DNA of 36,412 nucleotides from JABDDM01 sp038240295 (GTDB taxonomy: Bacteria > Bacteroidota > Ignavibacteria > Palsa-1295). Below the pieces are notes generated by a model. That model did not search any database and was not told where the DNA came from. It worked only from the letters and a program-made list of their open reading frames with translations. The position numbers and the translations under genes are program-made. Positions 1-9,950 of this stretch are shown piece after piece; the first letter of the stretch is position 1; the number at the start of each line of letters is the position of its first letter. The stretch lies in NCBI GenBank assembly GCA_038240295.1, contig JBBSDW010000011.1, forward strand, positions 1 to 36,412, in the 5' to 3' direction.

Positions 1-1587
<1,587 letters not shown>

Positions 1588-1643
1588 AGTAGGATGCACT
1601 ATTTTATTTAAGCCCCTGACGTACAATGACCTCGGTAGCCGCG

Positions 1644-2363
1644 TTACACACTCCCCGGCATTCCCGCTGATGGACAATCGCCCGCGATTGTGCAGATCGA
1701 GCATTTCGGTTTTCTTGCTTCGCAGATGCGGCGGCCGTGGAGGATTAGTAGGTGCGAGATTTCGACCCATTGTTTTTTTGGGGTGAGGGACATCATGTCC
1801 TGTTCGATCTCTTCGGCGGTTAGGCTTTTGCTGATGCCGAGACGGTGCGAGAGTCGCGTGACATGTGTATCGACGGCGATGCCTTCGGCGACGCCAAATG
1901 CATTGCCCATCACTACGTTCGCAGTTTTTCTACCGACGCCTCGCAGCGTTGTGAGTTCTTCCATCGTCTCGGGGATCTTCGCTCCGAATTTTTCGACGAC
2001 GTCGTTCGACATGGAGAGCAGTGATTTTGCTTTCTGCCGAAAAAAGCCTGTCGATTTTATCGCATCCTCCAGTTCATGCGGCTCGGCTTTCGCGAGCGAC
2101 TTCACGTTCGGATATAGTTGCGTGAGATCTTTCATTACCATGTTCACGCGAACATCGGTGCATTGCGCCGAAAGGATCGTTGCGGTGAGCAATTCGTAGG
2201 CGTTCGTAAAATCGAGTTCGCAACGGGCGTCGGGATAAAGCTTGTGCAGCCCCTTGTAGATTCGCTGCAATCGTTCTTTTCGCTGCTCGGTGGTTTCGCC
2301 TTTTATCATCTTCGGCTTTTCGAGCTTAGCGGAAATCTGTTTCGGAGGCTTGGTCGTCTTCAT
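1644..2363 (-). CDS. nth: Endonuclease III (DNA glycosylase/AP lyase)
   Basis: Base-excision repair enzyme that removes oxidised pyrimidines and cleaves the abasic site by beta-elimination. The 239-residue protein shows the full family signature: the helix-hairpin-helix LRGVGRKTANVVM with the catalytic lysine in GRKTA, the catalytic aspartate in VDTHV shortly after, and a C-terminal [4Fe-4S] loop with spacing C-X6-C-X2-C-X5-C. The first 30 residues are a basic extension rich in Lys, somewhat longer than in the E. coli enzyme. It begins 18 bp after the GT2 glycosyltransferase stop on the same strand, so the two are probably co-transcribed. The start is ATG without a Shine-Dalgarno sequence, as for most genes here. 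Confidence 0.95.
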   Translation of the reverse strand: MKTTKPPKQISAKLEKPKMIKGETTEQRKERLQRIYKGLHKLYPDARCELDFTNAYELLTATILSAQCTDVRVNMVMKDLTQLYPNVKSLAKAEPHELEDAIKSTGFFRQKAKSLLSMSNDVVEKFGAKIPETMEELTTLRGVGRKTANVVMGNAFGVAEGIAVDTHVTRLSHRLGISKSLTAEEIEQDMMSLTPKKQWVEISHLLILHGRRICEARKPKCSICTIAGDCPSAGMPGSV

Positions 2364-2381
2364 CAGGATCGTTGTGAGTTT

Positions 2382-3074
2382 TCAGGACTGCACAACTCCG
2401 TTGCGGAGTACTCCGTTACGGAAGGCGATGATTCCTTCAATGCCCGAACGCTCTGCGATGGCGCAGAGGGAATCCGATTCCGTTCGATAATAACGGTAGG
2501 TCGGCTCATCGACTTTTACGATCTTTGCGCCCGAAGCCAGTGCGCGCTCGAAAAAATCGGCATCGTCGCCATACTCGACTTCGCGATATCCACCAATTCT
2601 GGAAATCAGCTCACGCTTGAGAAAAAACGTACCGCCTACAACGCAGTCCGAGATCGCAATCCGTTTTGTCGGATCCGATTTATCGGCAACAAATGCTTCA
2701 CCGACGACCTCCACGCCTCCAAACAAAAGTTCGATGTCAGGATCTGATTGCAAATACTTAGCCCGAGATTCAAGATGCCGATGCAGATATTCGTCATCGG
2801 AATCGATGAAGGTTATATACTCACCCGAACTCATCGAAATTCCAAGATTACGCGCCATCGCAAGTCCGCGATTGGCAGCATGATGATATCGCAACCTGCG
2901 ATCGCTCAGTAGCGGGCGGACGCGTTGAAACGTATCATCCTGCGAGCCGTCGTCGATGATGAGAAGTTCGAAATCGGCGAACGTCTGATCGAGCACACTT
3001 TGAATCGCACGTTCGATGAGATGCTGGCGATTAAAAGTTGGAAGAATGATCGAGAAGAAGTGTGTTGTTACCAT
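2382..3074 (-). CDS. Family 2 glycosyltransferase (GT-A fold)
   Basis: Predicted inverting sugar transferase that uses a nucleotide-sugar donor, acting at the cytoplasmic face in polysaccharide or glycoconjugate assembly. The N-terminus reads FSIILPTFNRQHLIERAIQS, the classic GT2 opening, followed by LLIIDDGSQDD (donor-binding Asp pair) and, at about residue 90, TFIDSDDEY, the DxD-type metal-binding motif. The C-terminal part (EYGDDADFFERAL) carries the acidic motif usually placed at the catalytic base. At 230 residues it is compact and has no membrane anchor. Its ATG overlaps the tail of an upstream open frame (stop at 3068-3070), a hint that it was once translationally coupled to a gene now degraded. 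nth follows 18 bp downstream. The acceptor is unknown. Confidence 0.88.
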   Translation of the reverse strand: MVTTHFFSIILPTFNRQHLIERAIQSVLDQTFADFELLIIDDGSQDDTFQRVRPLLSDRRLRYHHAANRGLAMARNLGISMSSGEYITFIDSDDEYLHRHLESRAKYLQSDPDIELLFGGVEVVGEAFVADKSDPTKRIAISDCVVGGTFFLKRELISRIGGYREVEYGDDADFFERALASGAKIVKVDEPTYRYYRTESDSLCAIAERSGIEGIIAFRNGVLRNGVVQS

Positions 3075-3138
3075 TCCTTAAATTGCGCGTAGCTCCGAAT
3101 CATCTGAAGCTTCGGCTCGGGTAGATACGAATCACGAA

Positions 3139-3303
3139 TTAGGTACTTTGAGTAGGATGCGGATAAATTCGGAGATACGTTGACGCCTTCATCACGGCGT
3201 TCCAGGCATCAGCGATATGCTCCGTGTCACCCGATTCGAACGCTGAGTTTAAGTACGCGGCAGCGACCTTCGGATCGGGCAAGATGTTTCTGAAGCACGT
3301 CAT
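3139..3303 (-). pseudogene. Remnant resembling HigA-like (COG3636) addiction-module antidote
   Basis: In the 355-bp gap before the IgGFc-like gene, the minus strand encodes a 54-residue frame containing LPDPKVAAAYLNSAFESGD, which matches the start of the COG3636/TIGR02684 antidote family (typical pattern DPxxAAAYLNxALEEGD), followed by a helix HIADAWNAVMKA where family members have an alanine-rich helix. The helix-turn-helix that should follow is missing; the frame runs into unrelated residues and stops. A second frame upstream (ATG at 3320-3322, beginning MPRKTHDD) could supply the missing N-terminus, offset by one base. No toxin partner is visible. The rest of 3304-3429 holds nothing recognisable. 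The call rests on a short match. Confidence 0.42.
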
Positions 3304-3429
3304 CGTGCGTTTTTCTTGGCATGCTGATACTTTTTTGACTCAACCTATTCGACTTCGGCTTAAGCAATTAATTTGTTTGGAAGCGCTATCGTTCATTCAT
3401 GAAAAACGGGATCTCAATTCAGAGCGACC

Positions 3430-5121
3430 TTACTTCACGTGCTGCAACCGCAACGACCCAGAGGCGCCCTCACTCGTGATCAACCTCAAGTAATAAAATC
3501 CGTTCGGCAGATCGCGTCCATCGATCTTAACGGTGTGCGTTCCTGCTTCGAGGTGGCCGTGGATCTCGAGATCGACTGCGCGGCCAAGTTCATCGACTAA
3601 TTCGAGTCGTACGCTCGTCGGTTTGTCAAGTTGGTATGCGATGGTCGTTTGATCGCCGAATGGGTTATTCGACGCGTGAAGGTTTGTAATTCCGACCGGA
3701 ATAGACCTGGGCGCGCTCACTGCAAGTGCGTTCAAATTCTTGACTAACGCGCCGCCCGTATAGGCATAGCTATCGACCGGACCGAGCGCATAGACGGTCA
3801 GTCCAAAGGCGTCCTGACTAAACAAGCGATGCGTACCCTGCGTGATCGGGATCTGCGCGTACTTGTAATTGCTGTTCGGGATGGGCTGAAATTTATCGCT
3901 CGGTATTTTTACGCTGTCGAGAAACACGATCGCCGGGAGTTCACCGCTTTCGACGATGATGTTTACGAAGTTGCCGGTGAAGGCCGCGTTTTGATCGGCG
4001 ATGATCGTATAGTCCGTGTAGAATTGTTCGACGGGTAGCACGAGTGCGAGTGCGGGATCGCCATAGGCCGGGTTATTCGCATCGTTGAGCGCGCCCCAGC
4101 TTGTGTGCATGTATTGTCCGACAAGGATCGGCTGTGAAGCGCTGATAAGCGTCGGGCCCAGCACCTGCGCCAACTCATAGAATTGACCGGCATTGATGGT
4201 CGCAACCTGCGCATCGTTGACTTTTACGATTGTCCCATCCGTCGAAGCAACGACGCGCACGAGATCGGGACTGGCCGAAGTGAGGAATGGTGCAACGATC
4301 ACGCTATCGCCCCAGGCGCCCATCGGCGGAATTTGCTCGCAGAGATGATCGCGGCTGACGGAGCCATCGATGTTCACGGCGTTGGTCGGCACGGCCGCTC
4401 GGGTATGTCCGCTAAAAAATGCGATCGGTTTATCGCTTGTGATCAGCGAGCCGGTCAGATCGTTCGTGGCGTCAGTCTTGATGCCTTGAACAAGATAGGA
4501 ATCCCCGCGATCGAGCGCGACATCGAATGTTTTGTCGGCAATATTTTGAACGGTGGCCGCTTTTGGAGTAACATGCACCGTCGTGTGATCCTGGGTGGCG
4601 ACGAACCAGAATTCACCGGCCGTTTCGCTTCCGCCGAGCGTTGAACTCGGAAAATTGATCGAGCGATAGGTCGTGCCCAGCACATCGACAGGCATCGCCA
4701 TGAACGCATCGCTCGAATACAATTTATGATTCATACCGAAGACGGCGATATCCTGATCGGCCGTGATGTGCACTCCGCCGCCAGTGTAGGCGATCTCCGA
4801 GAGCGTCATTTCGACGGTCGCCACCGTTTGATCGCTCGGAAGCATGATCTCGCTGATCTGTCCGGGAGTGGTCGTGAAGTTGATCGAATAATTCAAGTAG
4901 GGGACAGAAACCACGCCGCTCGCCGGTACACGGCTTGTGATAAAGAGCGCCATGAGATTGTCGGTTTCGGCCCCGCCCTGATTTTGCGCGAAGGCGACGT
5001 AAAACTCTTTGCCGAAATTGCTCCGAAGCTGCGCGGCAGTGGGCGAGCTTATGCATAGCGCTCCGAGGAGCAGCATAGCACTGGCTAAAAACCTGGAGGC
5101 AAGGCGGTGGATGCGTGACAT
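3430..5121 (-). CDS. Secreted IgGFc-binding-like protein with T9SS C-terminal sorting domain
   Basis: A 563-residue exported protein. I place the start at the ATG at 5119-5121 because it begins a good signal peptide (MSRIHRLASR, hydrophobic core ASAMLLLGALCI, cleavage near TAAQ); the frame is open 27 codons further but would spoil the signal. The mature part is a long beta-rich region with FYVAF, GEFWFVATQDHTTV, ITSDKPIAFFSGHT and an SRDHLCEQIPPMGAWG stretch, typical of the IgGFc-binding domain family found in FCB-group surface proteins. The last 80 residues (ASNNPFGDQTTIAYQL, then LPNGFYYLRL) are a type A T9SS sorting domain, so it is expected to cross the outer membrane and be attached to or released from the cell surface. 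The ligand is unknown; similarity to IgGFc domains does not show antibody binding. Confidence 0.85.
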   Translation of the reverse strand: MSRIHRLASRFLASAMLLLGALCISSPTAAQLRSNFGKEFYVAFAQNQGGAETDNLMALFITSRVPASGVVSVPYLNYSINFTTTPGQISEIMLPSDQTVATVEMTLSEIAYTGGGVHITADQDIAVFGMNHKLYSSDAFMAMPVDVLGTTYRSINFPSSTLGGSETAGEFWFVATQDHTTVHVTPKAATVQNIADKTFDVALDRGDSYLVQGIKTDATNDLTGSLITSDKPIAFFSGHTRAAVPTNAVNIDGSVSRDHLCEQIPPMGAWGDSVIVAPFLTSASPDLVRVVASTDGTIVKVNDAQVATINAGQFYELAQVLGPTLISASQPILVGQYMHTSWGALNDANNPAYGDPALALVLPVEQFYTDYTIIADQNAAFTGNFVNIIVESGELPAIVFLDSVKIPSDKFQPIPNSNYKYAQIPITQGTHRLFSQDAFGLTVYALGPVDSYAYTGGALVKNLNALAVSAPRSIPVGITNLHASNNPFGDQTTIAYQLDKPTSVRLELVDELGRAVDLEIHGHLEAGTHTVKIDGRDLPNGFYYLRLITSEGASGSLRLQHVK

Positions 5122-5159
5122 AGGATGATACGTATGGTAAACGGAGTCGAACAATTGCG

Positions 5160-5167
5160 CAAAAGTA
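5160..5167 (-). promoter_or_regulatory. Candidate -7 box (TAnnTTTG) for the IgGFc-like gene
   Basis: On the minus strand the sequence TACTTTTG matches the Bacteroidota sigma-A -7 consensus exactly and lies about 39 nt before the chosen ATG. A TTGG-containing stretch lies a little further upstream than the ideal -33 spacing, so only the -7 element is well supported. The 191-bp divergent gap 5122-5312 must hold promoters for both secreted-protein genes. Confidence 0.4.
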
Positions 5168-5312
5168 CGATAAATCTCTATAGAAAGACACCAACCAGCC
5201 AAGAGAGTTGCAGGAAAAAAACCGGTCGCAGAGATGTAACTAATGTGGCTCCTTCGGGATTTTATACTAACACGTTCCTGACGATTTCAGGAACCGTATC
5301 ACCTTCACTGCA

Positions 5313-7463
5313 ATGCTCTCGATTGGGTCGCCGGTTGTGACGTTTTCGGCTCTGATGTTTTTCAAGATTCGGCAGGTTGCTTTCCGAAGCGCTGCCGTGT
5401 TGCTCGTTAGCCTTACGAGCGCTTTCCTGGCACAATCCGCATCGGCGCAGTGGCAGCATCTTAACACCTTTAGCGGCTCGCTAACTTCGATCTACTTTCA
5501 AAAAGGCGATTGCACAGCCCGGACAGGATTCGTTGGCACGGAGGGCAATGGCACGACCTTCGGCTGGGCCATTTATAAGACGAGCGATGGCGGCCTCACC
5601 TGGAAGCAGGTGCAAAATCATGCAGCGAGCGCGACCTTTGTCTCTTCGTTTAGCTTCAAGGATTCTCTCACCGGATGGTGTTCGATCGGCGATTTTGGTG
5701 CGCTGAAGGCACCCGACGCCATCTGGAAAACAACCGATGGCGGCGAAACCTGGAAAAGCCTCAAAGTTGCCGGCGCCTATTCCACCGTATTCTATCACAA
5801 CGAGGAGCAAAAGCTCTATGCCACGGCATGGAACGGCCGCGACATTTATTCGACGGATGACGGCGCATCGTGGACCGTCTTCTCTAATCTGCTCACTAAC
5901 AATATCACCCCGCAGCACAATTCGGTTGTGTTTACTAGTCGATTGAACGGAGTGATCAGCTCGGTAAACAGTACGCCGAATTTGATTACAACCGATGGCG
6001 GTCGAACATGGAACACCACCTCGTTTGTGCAGGAGATGTTTTCGCCGCTTGCGCTCAGTTGCTCCACAGGCATTCTCGCCGCGGCCGAATCGCAGGGCCT
6101 CATTTACCGCTCGAACGATGGGGGCAAAACCTGGAGTGTTATCCAGTCTTTTCCATCGAATGCGCTGCTGACGGGTGTGATGGTTGGCGACGATCAGCAT
6201 CTCTTTATTCAGAGTGCGAGCGAGGTGTTGATGTCGGTCGATCTCGGCGTGACATGGAAACCGATTGGCGGACCGGGCAACTACGACGATAGCCGCATGT
6301 ATGTGCGCGGTGGGTTTCTCTTTGCCGGCAGCGATAACGGCGACCTCTACCGATACCAATATGACAATCAGCCGCAGAAACTTGGCGCGTTTGCTCTTGG
6401 CGGCGATACGATGAAATTTCCATCGAAGCTTTGCGGTGCGCTCGATCAGAAACTTACGCTCACCGCTTCTTCGACTTGCTCCGAGTGCATGGATTCGGTC
6501 CGCATTTCGAACGCATCCATTTCAGGGTCGACCTTCTTTACGATCGTTTCACAACCCGACCCATCGCGCGGCGTCAGCGCGATCGATAGCATCGTGATCG
6601 AACATCGGCCAGCAGTGACGGCACACGACACAGCGACGCTCACTTTCACGAGCGTGCAATTCGGTCAAGCGAGCGTACATACTGTGACGCTACTCGGCAG
6701 CAGCACTCCACGGCCTGCGGTGAAAGTTGGTTTTTGGACCGACGCTCAGCAACAGATTGCGACTGTCAACGCAGGCGATGTTGTACACACGATTGTTCAT
6801 CTTGTGGATCCAGTGCAGCAATCGCTCGCGCTCAATACGGTTTCATTCGATATTCCGATCGGTACTTCTGTTGAGCTTGCGCATGTGCAGGCAATGAATG
6901 GTTGGTCGATCGTCAGCGAAGTTGATAACGCGAATGACATCGCGATTACGATGGGATCGAGCCCGCACGATGCGACAGCCGGTGAGGCGATCGCGCAGAT
7001 CGATCTAAGAACGGATGTCGGTACCGATGCAACTCCGGTCATTCCGATCACGGGCGTTCATTTCAACGCAAGCGATCCGACGTACGAAACCTGCTCGCTC
7101 ACTCCAGTACCGGCTACCGATGCGATCGCGATCAATTTCAATCAGCGCTGCGGCGATTCGACCATCAGGACTTTCCTTGACGGCAAACCGCTCGTCACCT
7201 CGATCGGCATTTCTCCCGATCCCGTTTTGAAACATGGCGGGTCTGCCTCTGCGATTCTTCACGTGAAGGCGGGCGTCGCAGGACGTTCGGACGTCACCAT
7301 CACCAGCATGGCGGGCGTTCGACTCCTAACCCTCAGCAACGTCGCGCTTCAGCAAGGCGATAATCGGATCCCGCTCGATCTTTCCACACTTGCCGAAGGC
7401 GCTTATTTTGTTGCTGTTGGCGTCAGTGTTGTGAAAGTTATCCTTCAGGCTGAGCGCCCGTAG
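5313..7463 (+). CDS. Secreted BNR/Ycf48-like beta-propeller protein with T9SS-type tail
   Basis: A 716-residue exported protein. The ATG at 5355 is a plausible alternative start, giving MFFKIRQVAFRSA plus a hydrophobic core and cleavage after SASA; the upstream ATG adds 14 residues. Residues 60-330 carry about six Asp-box/BNR-type repeats (YKTSDGGLTWK, WKTTDGGETWK, YSTDDGASWT, ITTDGGRTWN, YRSNDGGKTWS and a weak MSVDLGVTWK), as in Ycf48-like seven-bladed propellers. A middle part (about 370-610) resembles Ig-like or HYR-type beta domains with one CSEC pair. The last 70 residues (VTITSMAGVRLL, LAEGAYFVAVG) look like a T9SS sorting domain. It probably faces the exterior; no substrate can be named. 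Its stop lies one base from the stop of the convergent phage-module gene, marking a sharp junction. Confidence 0.8.
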   Translation: MLSIGSPVVTFSALMFFKIRQVAFRSAAVLLVSLTSAFLAQSASAQWQHLNTFSGSLTSIYFQKGDCTARTGFVGTEGNGTTFGWAIYKTSDGGLTWKQVQNHAASATFVSSFSFKDSLTGWCSIGDFGALKAPDAIWKTTDGGETWKSLKVAGAYSTVFYHNEEQKLYATAWNGRDIYSTDDGASWTVFSNLLTNNITPQHNSVVFTSRLNGVISSVNSTPNLITTDGGRTWNTTSFVQEMFSPLALSCSTGILAAAESQGLIYRSNDGGKTWSVIQSFPSNALLTGVMVGDDQHLFIQSASEVLMSVDLGVTWKPIGGPGNYDDSRMYVRGGFLFAGSDNGDLYRYQYDNQPQKLGAFALGGDTMKFPSKLCGALDQKLTLTASSTCSECMDSVRISNASISGSTFFTIVSQPDPSRGVSAIDSIVIEHRPAVTAHDTATLTFTSVQFGQASVHTVTLLGSSTPRPAVKVGFWTDAQQQIATVNAGDVVHTIVHLVDPVQQSLALNTVSFDIPIGTSVELAHVQAMNGWSIVSEVDNANDIAITMGSSPHDATAGEAIAQIDLRTDVGTDATPVIPITGVHFNASDPTYETCSLTPVPATDAIAINFNQRCGDSTIRTFLDGKPLVTSIGISPDPVLKHGGSASAILHVKAGVAGRSDVTITSMAGVRLLTLSNVALQQGDNRIPLDLSTLAEGAYFVAVGVSVVKVILQAERP

Positions 7464-7464
7464 A

Positions 7465-8019
7465 TCATTTTTTCAAATTCCCGAGCAGGAATCCGAACAC
7501 GATCGATCCCAGGATCTCAACCGGTTCGACGTACCAGACCTTTTTTTCCGATTGGATAAGTTGCGTGTGTTCGATGATCGAATCGTGCGTAACGTATCGA
7601 ACTTCGATATTCGTATCGCGCGGCGCGAAGCGCAAGTCGATCGCAAAGGAATCGGTTGGCGGGTCGTAACAAACATGCAGCGTGTCGGCCGAGCGAGCGC
7701 CTGGCGCAAGGAGCAGTGTATCGATGCAGGCAACCTGGTGGATGGTGCGATCGAGTAAAGACGAATCGACAACCGATGTTGCCGAAAGCGATGTTGCCCG
7801 ATGATGCGCGTTGGACTTCGCATGAATCTTCACCGGTGCGGACGTGATCGAAATTGGGATCAACGCGGAATCGGGATGCGAGGTCGTTCGCGTCGTAGGC
7901 GGCGGATGCTCTGCCTGGTTTGTGCAATTGCCTTCCGAGAGCGCCCAGCCGATCACAACACCGAGCAAGAAGATCAGACATGCAACGCCGATGCGTTCGC
8001 GCAGATTTTCGTTAGCCAT
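7465..8019 (-). CDS. Phage-module protein with N- and C-terminal membrane segments
   Basis: 184 residues, family not recognised. The N-terminus has a strong membrane segment (VACLIFLLGVVIGWAL, residues 12-27) and the C-terminus another (EILGSIVFGFLLGNL), with a Ser/Thr/His-rich, probably periplasmic, middle between them. It overlaps the end of the lytic transglycosylase gene by 8 bp, so the two are translationally coupled, and it is the last gene of the phage module. Position and topology suggest a lysis accessory such as a spanin-like bridge, but no spanin motif (lipobox or long coiled coil) is present, so that role is only a guess. Confidence 0.6.
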   Translation of the reverse strand: MANENLRERIGVACLIFLLGVVIGWALSEGNCTNQAEHPPPTTRTTSHPDSALIPISITSAPVKIHAKSNAHHRATSLSATSVVDSSLLDRTIHQVACIDTLLLAPGARSADTLHVCYDPPTDSFAIDLRFAPRDTNIEVRYVTHDSIIEHTQLIQSEKKVWYVEPVEILGSIVFGFLLGNLKK

Positions 8020-8689
8020 GCGTCCTCCGATCTGCTACGGCAAACAACCGTTCGTAGGCGTGCCACGCGATCATCACGCGATAGACATACCGTGCATTGA
8101 GGAATGCACCCGCACGGTGATGTGCATGACTCCGGCGTGCCGAGCCTTGATTATATGCGCTGATCGCAGCGAGTGTATCATTCGGATATCGATCGAGGAG
8201 CCTTCGCAAAAGCTTCGTGCCTTCGTCGATCGAACGCTCGGGCGCAAAGAGCGTGCTTAAATATCGATCGCCAAATTGCTGCTCGCGCGCAACTTCGCCC
8301 ATGACTTGCATGAGCCCCATCGAACGTGCTCGATCTTCAAGTTCGGTCTGATAGTTTGGCCCATTTGCATGGATCGATGTCCAGTGTCTTGCCTGTCGTT
8401 TTATCTGATTGTTTCGCAAGTAAGCGACTTCAACGCGTTCGGCCCAGGCATCGAATCGCGATTCTTCCTGGATGACGCCGGCAATGAGGGCCACTGGGAC
8501 ATCATACTTCGCCGAAGCGTCGTTCATGAGTGCTTCGAATGGCAACAACATTGGCGCCGCTGCGTTAAGCGAGTCGGCGATTTCTACAGCGTCGGTTAGC
8601 TGATAGACCGAATCGTTCGGTTTCGGCACAGAGCCTTCCCGAATGGGAAGGCCGAGTGCGATAAGAAGTGGTAGATAGATTGGAATCAT
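8012..8689 (-). CDS. Lytic transglycosylase (SLT domain), phage lysis or tail-associated muramidase
   Basis: Cleaves the glycan strand of peptidoglycan between MurNAc and GlcNAc. The 225-residue protein carries the Slt/goose-lysozyme-type signature: catalytic glutamate in GVIQEESRFD (about residue 75), SMGLMQVM (the GLMQ motif), and a later AISAYNQG motif. A short hydrophobic N-terminus (IYLPLLIALGL) may act as a signal or signal-arrest sequence. It sits between a 29-residue membrane peptide (8696-8785) and the two-TM protein, an arrangement expected for a lysis cassette. It could instead be a host-derived enzyme, but its position in line with the head genes favours phage origin. Confidence 0.82.
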   Translation of the reverse strand: MIPIYLPLLIALGLPIREGSVPKPNDSVYQLTDAVEIADSLNAAAPMLLPFEALMNDASAKYDVPVALIAGVIQEESRFDAWAERVEVAYLRNNQIKRQARHWTSIHANGPNYQTELEDRARSMGLMQVMGEVAREQQFGDRYLSTLFAPERSIDEGTKLLRRLLDRYPNDTLAAISAYNQGSARRSHAHHRAGAFLNARYVYRVMIAWHAYERLFAVADRRTHG

Positions 8690-8695
8690 GATTTT

Positions 8696-8785
8696 TCAAA
8701 AGAGGATCGCACCGAAAAGAAAGCCGGCAAGAAAGCTTGCGGCCACGAGATAGAGAACGGGGACTTGTAGTTGGATCGTGTTCAT
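8696..8785 (-). CDS. 29-residue single-TM peptide, candidate holin-like or lysis accessory
   Basis: A very short gene on the phage strand: ATG at 8783-8785, stop at 8696-8698, only 6 bp before the transglycosylase ATG. The product starts MNTIQLQVPV and continues as one unbroken hydrophobic helix (VLYLVAASFLAGFLFGAILF), ending in phenylalanine. The FLAGFLFG pattern resembles the C-terminal segment FGFLLG of the protein encoded at 7465-8019. The tight spacing to the enzyme gene and the clean membrane helix argue for a real gene, for example a minimal holin or pinholin-like peptide, but no family match can be claimed. Confidence 0.5.
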   Translation of the reverse strand: MNTIQLQVPVLYLVAASFLAGFLFGAILF

Positions 8786-8820
8786 AGTAGTTGGTAGTTG
8801 ATTAGAGATAGCATCGCTGC

Positions 8821-9237
8821 TTATGGATAGATAGTTAAGGGAGCCGAGAGACGAAGGCTGATGCGTTCGCTTCCTCGGTCGTGTTTGATGTCGATGTTGA
8901 CTGCGTCAGCAGCGACAAATCCTCCGGGGCCGAAACCCGCAAGTTGTGCCTCATGTAAAGAGCGCGTTTTATAATTCAGCAGAAATTGAAGCAGCGCATC
9001 GGCTTCGCTCGGCACGAGCGGCGTGGTCGTGCAAATGGCGGTCAGGTGATCGTCGACCGAAGTGGGATCGGCAGCGCACCCGCACTGCGTCACATTGAGC
9101 GGCGATGTGGCAATCGCCAACAAGCCAAGCGAAATGGAACCTGCAGGCGCAAGGGGTGCGCTGAGCGGGAAGAGCGGCGGCAAGATCCAGGGGTCGGCCG
9201 GTGATGCGCGGTAACGTAAATAGAGGATGGGTAGCAT
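8821..9237 (-). CDS. Unknown phage-module protein (138 aa)
   Basis: Not recognised. The 138-residue product begins MLPILYLRYR, has a Pro/Leu-rich segment (PWILPPLFPLSAPLAPAG), a cysteine pair CGCAAD near residue 53 and an amphipathic beta-rich end. It starts 5 bp after the stop of the 146-residue gene on the same strand, so the two are an operon pair. In phage order it lies downstream of the head-tail connector and upstream of lysis genes, where tail completion or minor tail proteins normally sit. The hydrophobic N-terminus is too proline-rich for a typical signal peptide. Function unknown. Confidence 0.55.
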   Translation of the reverse strand: MLPILYLRYRASPADPWILPPLFPLSAPLAPAGSISLGLLAIATSPLNVTQCGCAADPTSVDDHLTAICTTTPLVPSEADALLQFLLNYKTRSLHEAQLAGFGPGGFVAADAVNIDIKHDRGSERISLRLSAPLTIYP

Positions 9238-9242
9238 AGGTC

Positions 9243-9683
9243 TTAGAGGTTGATGAAATCATAGCGAGCGTTGATGGTTATTGCGAAGCGTGTCGCGGTC
9301 GGCTGAATCGTCGGCGCTGCTACGTTCACGAGCGAGATCGACTCGATACGATAATTCTCTCCAGGCTGAATCACCGGAGGCGCATACCCTCCGCCAAAAA
9401 AGAATTCGACGCCGACAAGAAAATCGGAGCGAAAGTGAAGCATCGTCTCGGGACTCAGTTGAGGGAGTGTGAAGTTGATCGTAAGTGTGAATTCCTGATA
9501 TCCCGAGATCGGAGTACCGGCGAGCGCATTCTGTTGATAAAATGTTTTGCCAAGGTCGACCGAATAGGAAGGAAACTGCGCGGGCGATAGCGCATGGATA
9601 TCAGGCACCGTCACGCGCACAAGCGATAGCTGCGCAGTAAGTTGCGCACTCAGGTTCGTGCGAAAGTTGAGTTCTCGTGTCAT
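9243..9683 (-). CDS. Unknown virion-like protein (146 aa), possible tail component
   Basis: Not recognised at family level. The 146-residue protein is beta-rich with alternating polar and hydrophobic stretches (LSLVRVTVPDIH, YQEFTLTINFTLP, RFAITINARYDF) and has no signal or TM segment, as expected for a structural protein such as a tail-terminator or tail-tube-like subunit. It is the first gene of a co-directional set (9683 down to 7465) and is separated from the head-tail connector by the DUF488 cargo and two inverted-repeat elements. The virion role is inferred only from position and composition. Confidence 0.55.
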   Translation of the reverse strand: MTRELNFRTNLSAQLTAQLSLVRVTVPDIHALSPAQFPSYSVDLGKTFYQQNALAGTPISGYQEFTLTINFTLPQLSPETMLHFRSDFLVGVEFFFGGGYAPPVIQPGENYRIESISLVNVAAPTIQPTATRFAITINARYDFINL

Positions 9684-9950
9684 GGGATTTGGTTTATTGT
9701 TTAGGGAAAATTTTGGGTTTTACCAACCGTTCTTGACGGGCTCCTGATTCTGGTGCACCACTCCGACCCGACTCACATCTATTTTTGCACTGGACGGAAT
9801 TACGCTCCGCATGAGATAGCCTCAAGCTACGCGCGTCGAAGACGGAGCAGTTTCCTTATTTAGGATCCTATGGAGTATCACGGCTGGATCAAGCCACCAT
9901 GTCATATTGGATGGTTGCGCGTTTGGATAGTTGGTTGGTTAAATTAGGTT

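Noticed and set aside
3224..3493. 89-codon plus-strand frame in the gap before the IgGFc-like gene
   Set aside because: Antisense to the antidote-like remnant and to the T9SS tail of the next gene.
5481..6359. 292-codon minus-strand open frame
   Set aside because: Antisense to the Asp-box repeats of the BNR protein; composition is that of a shadow frame.
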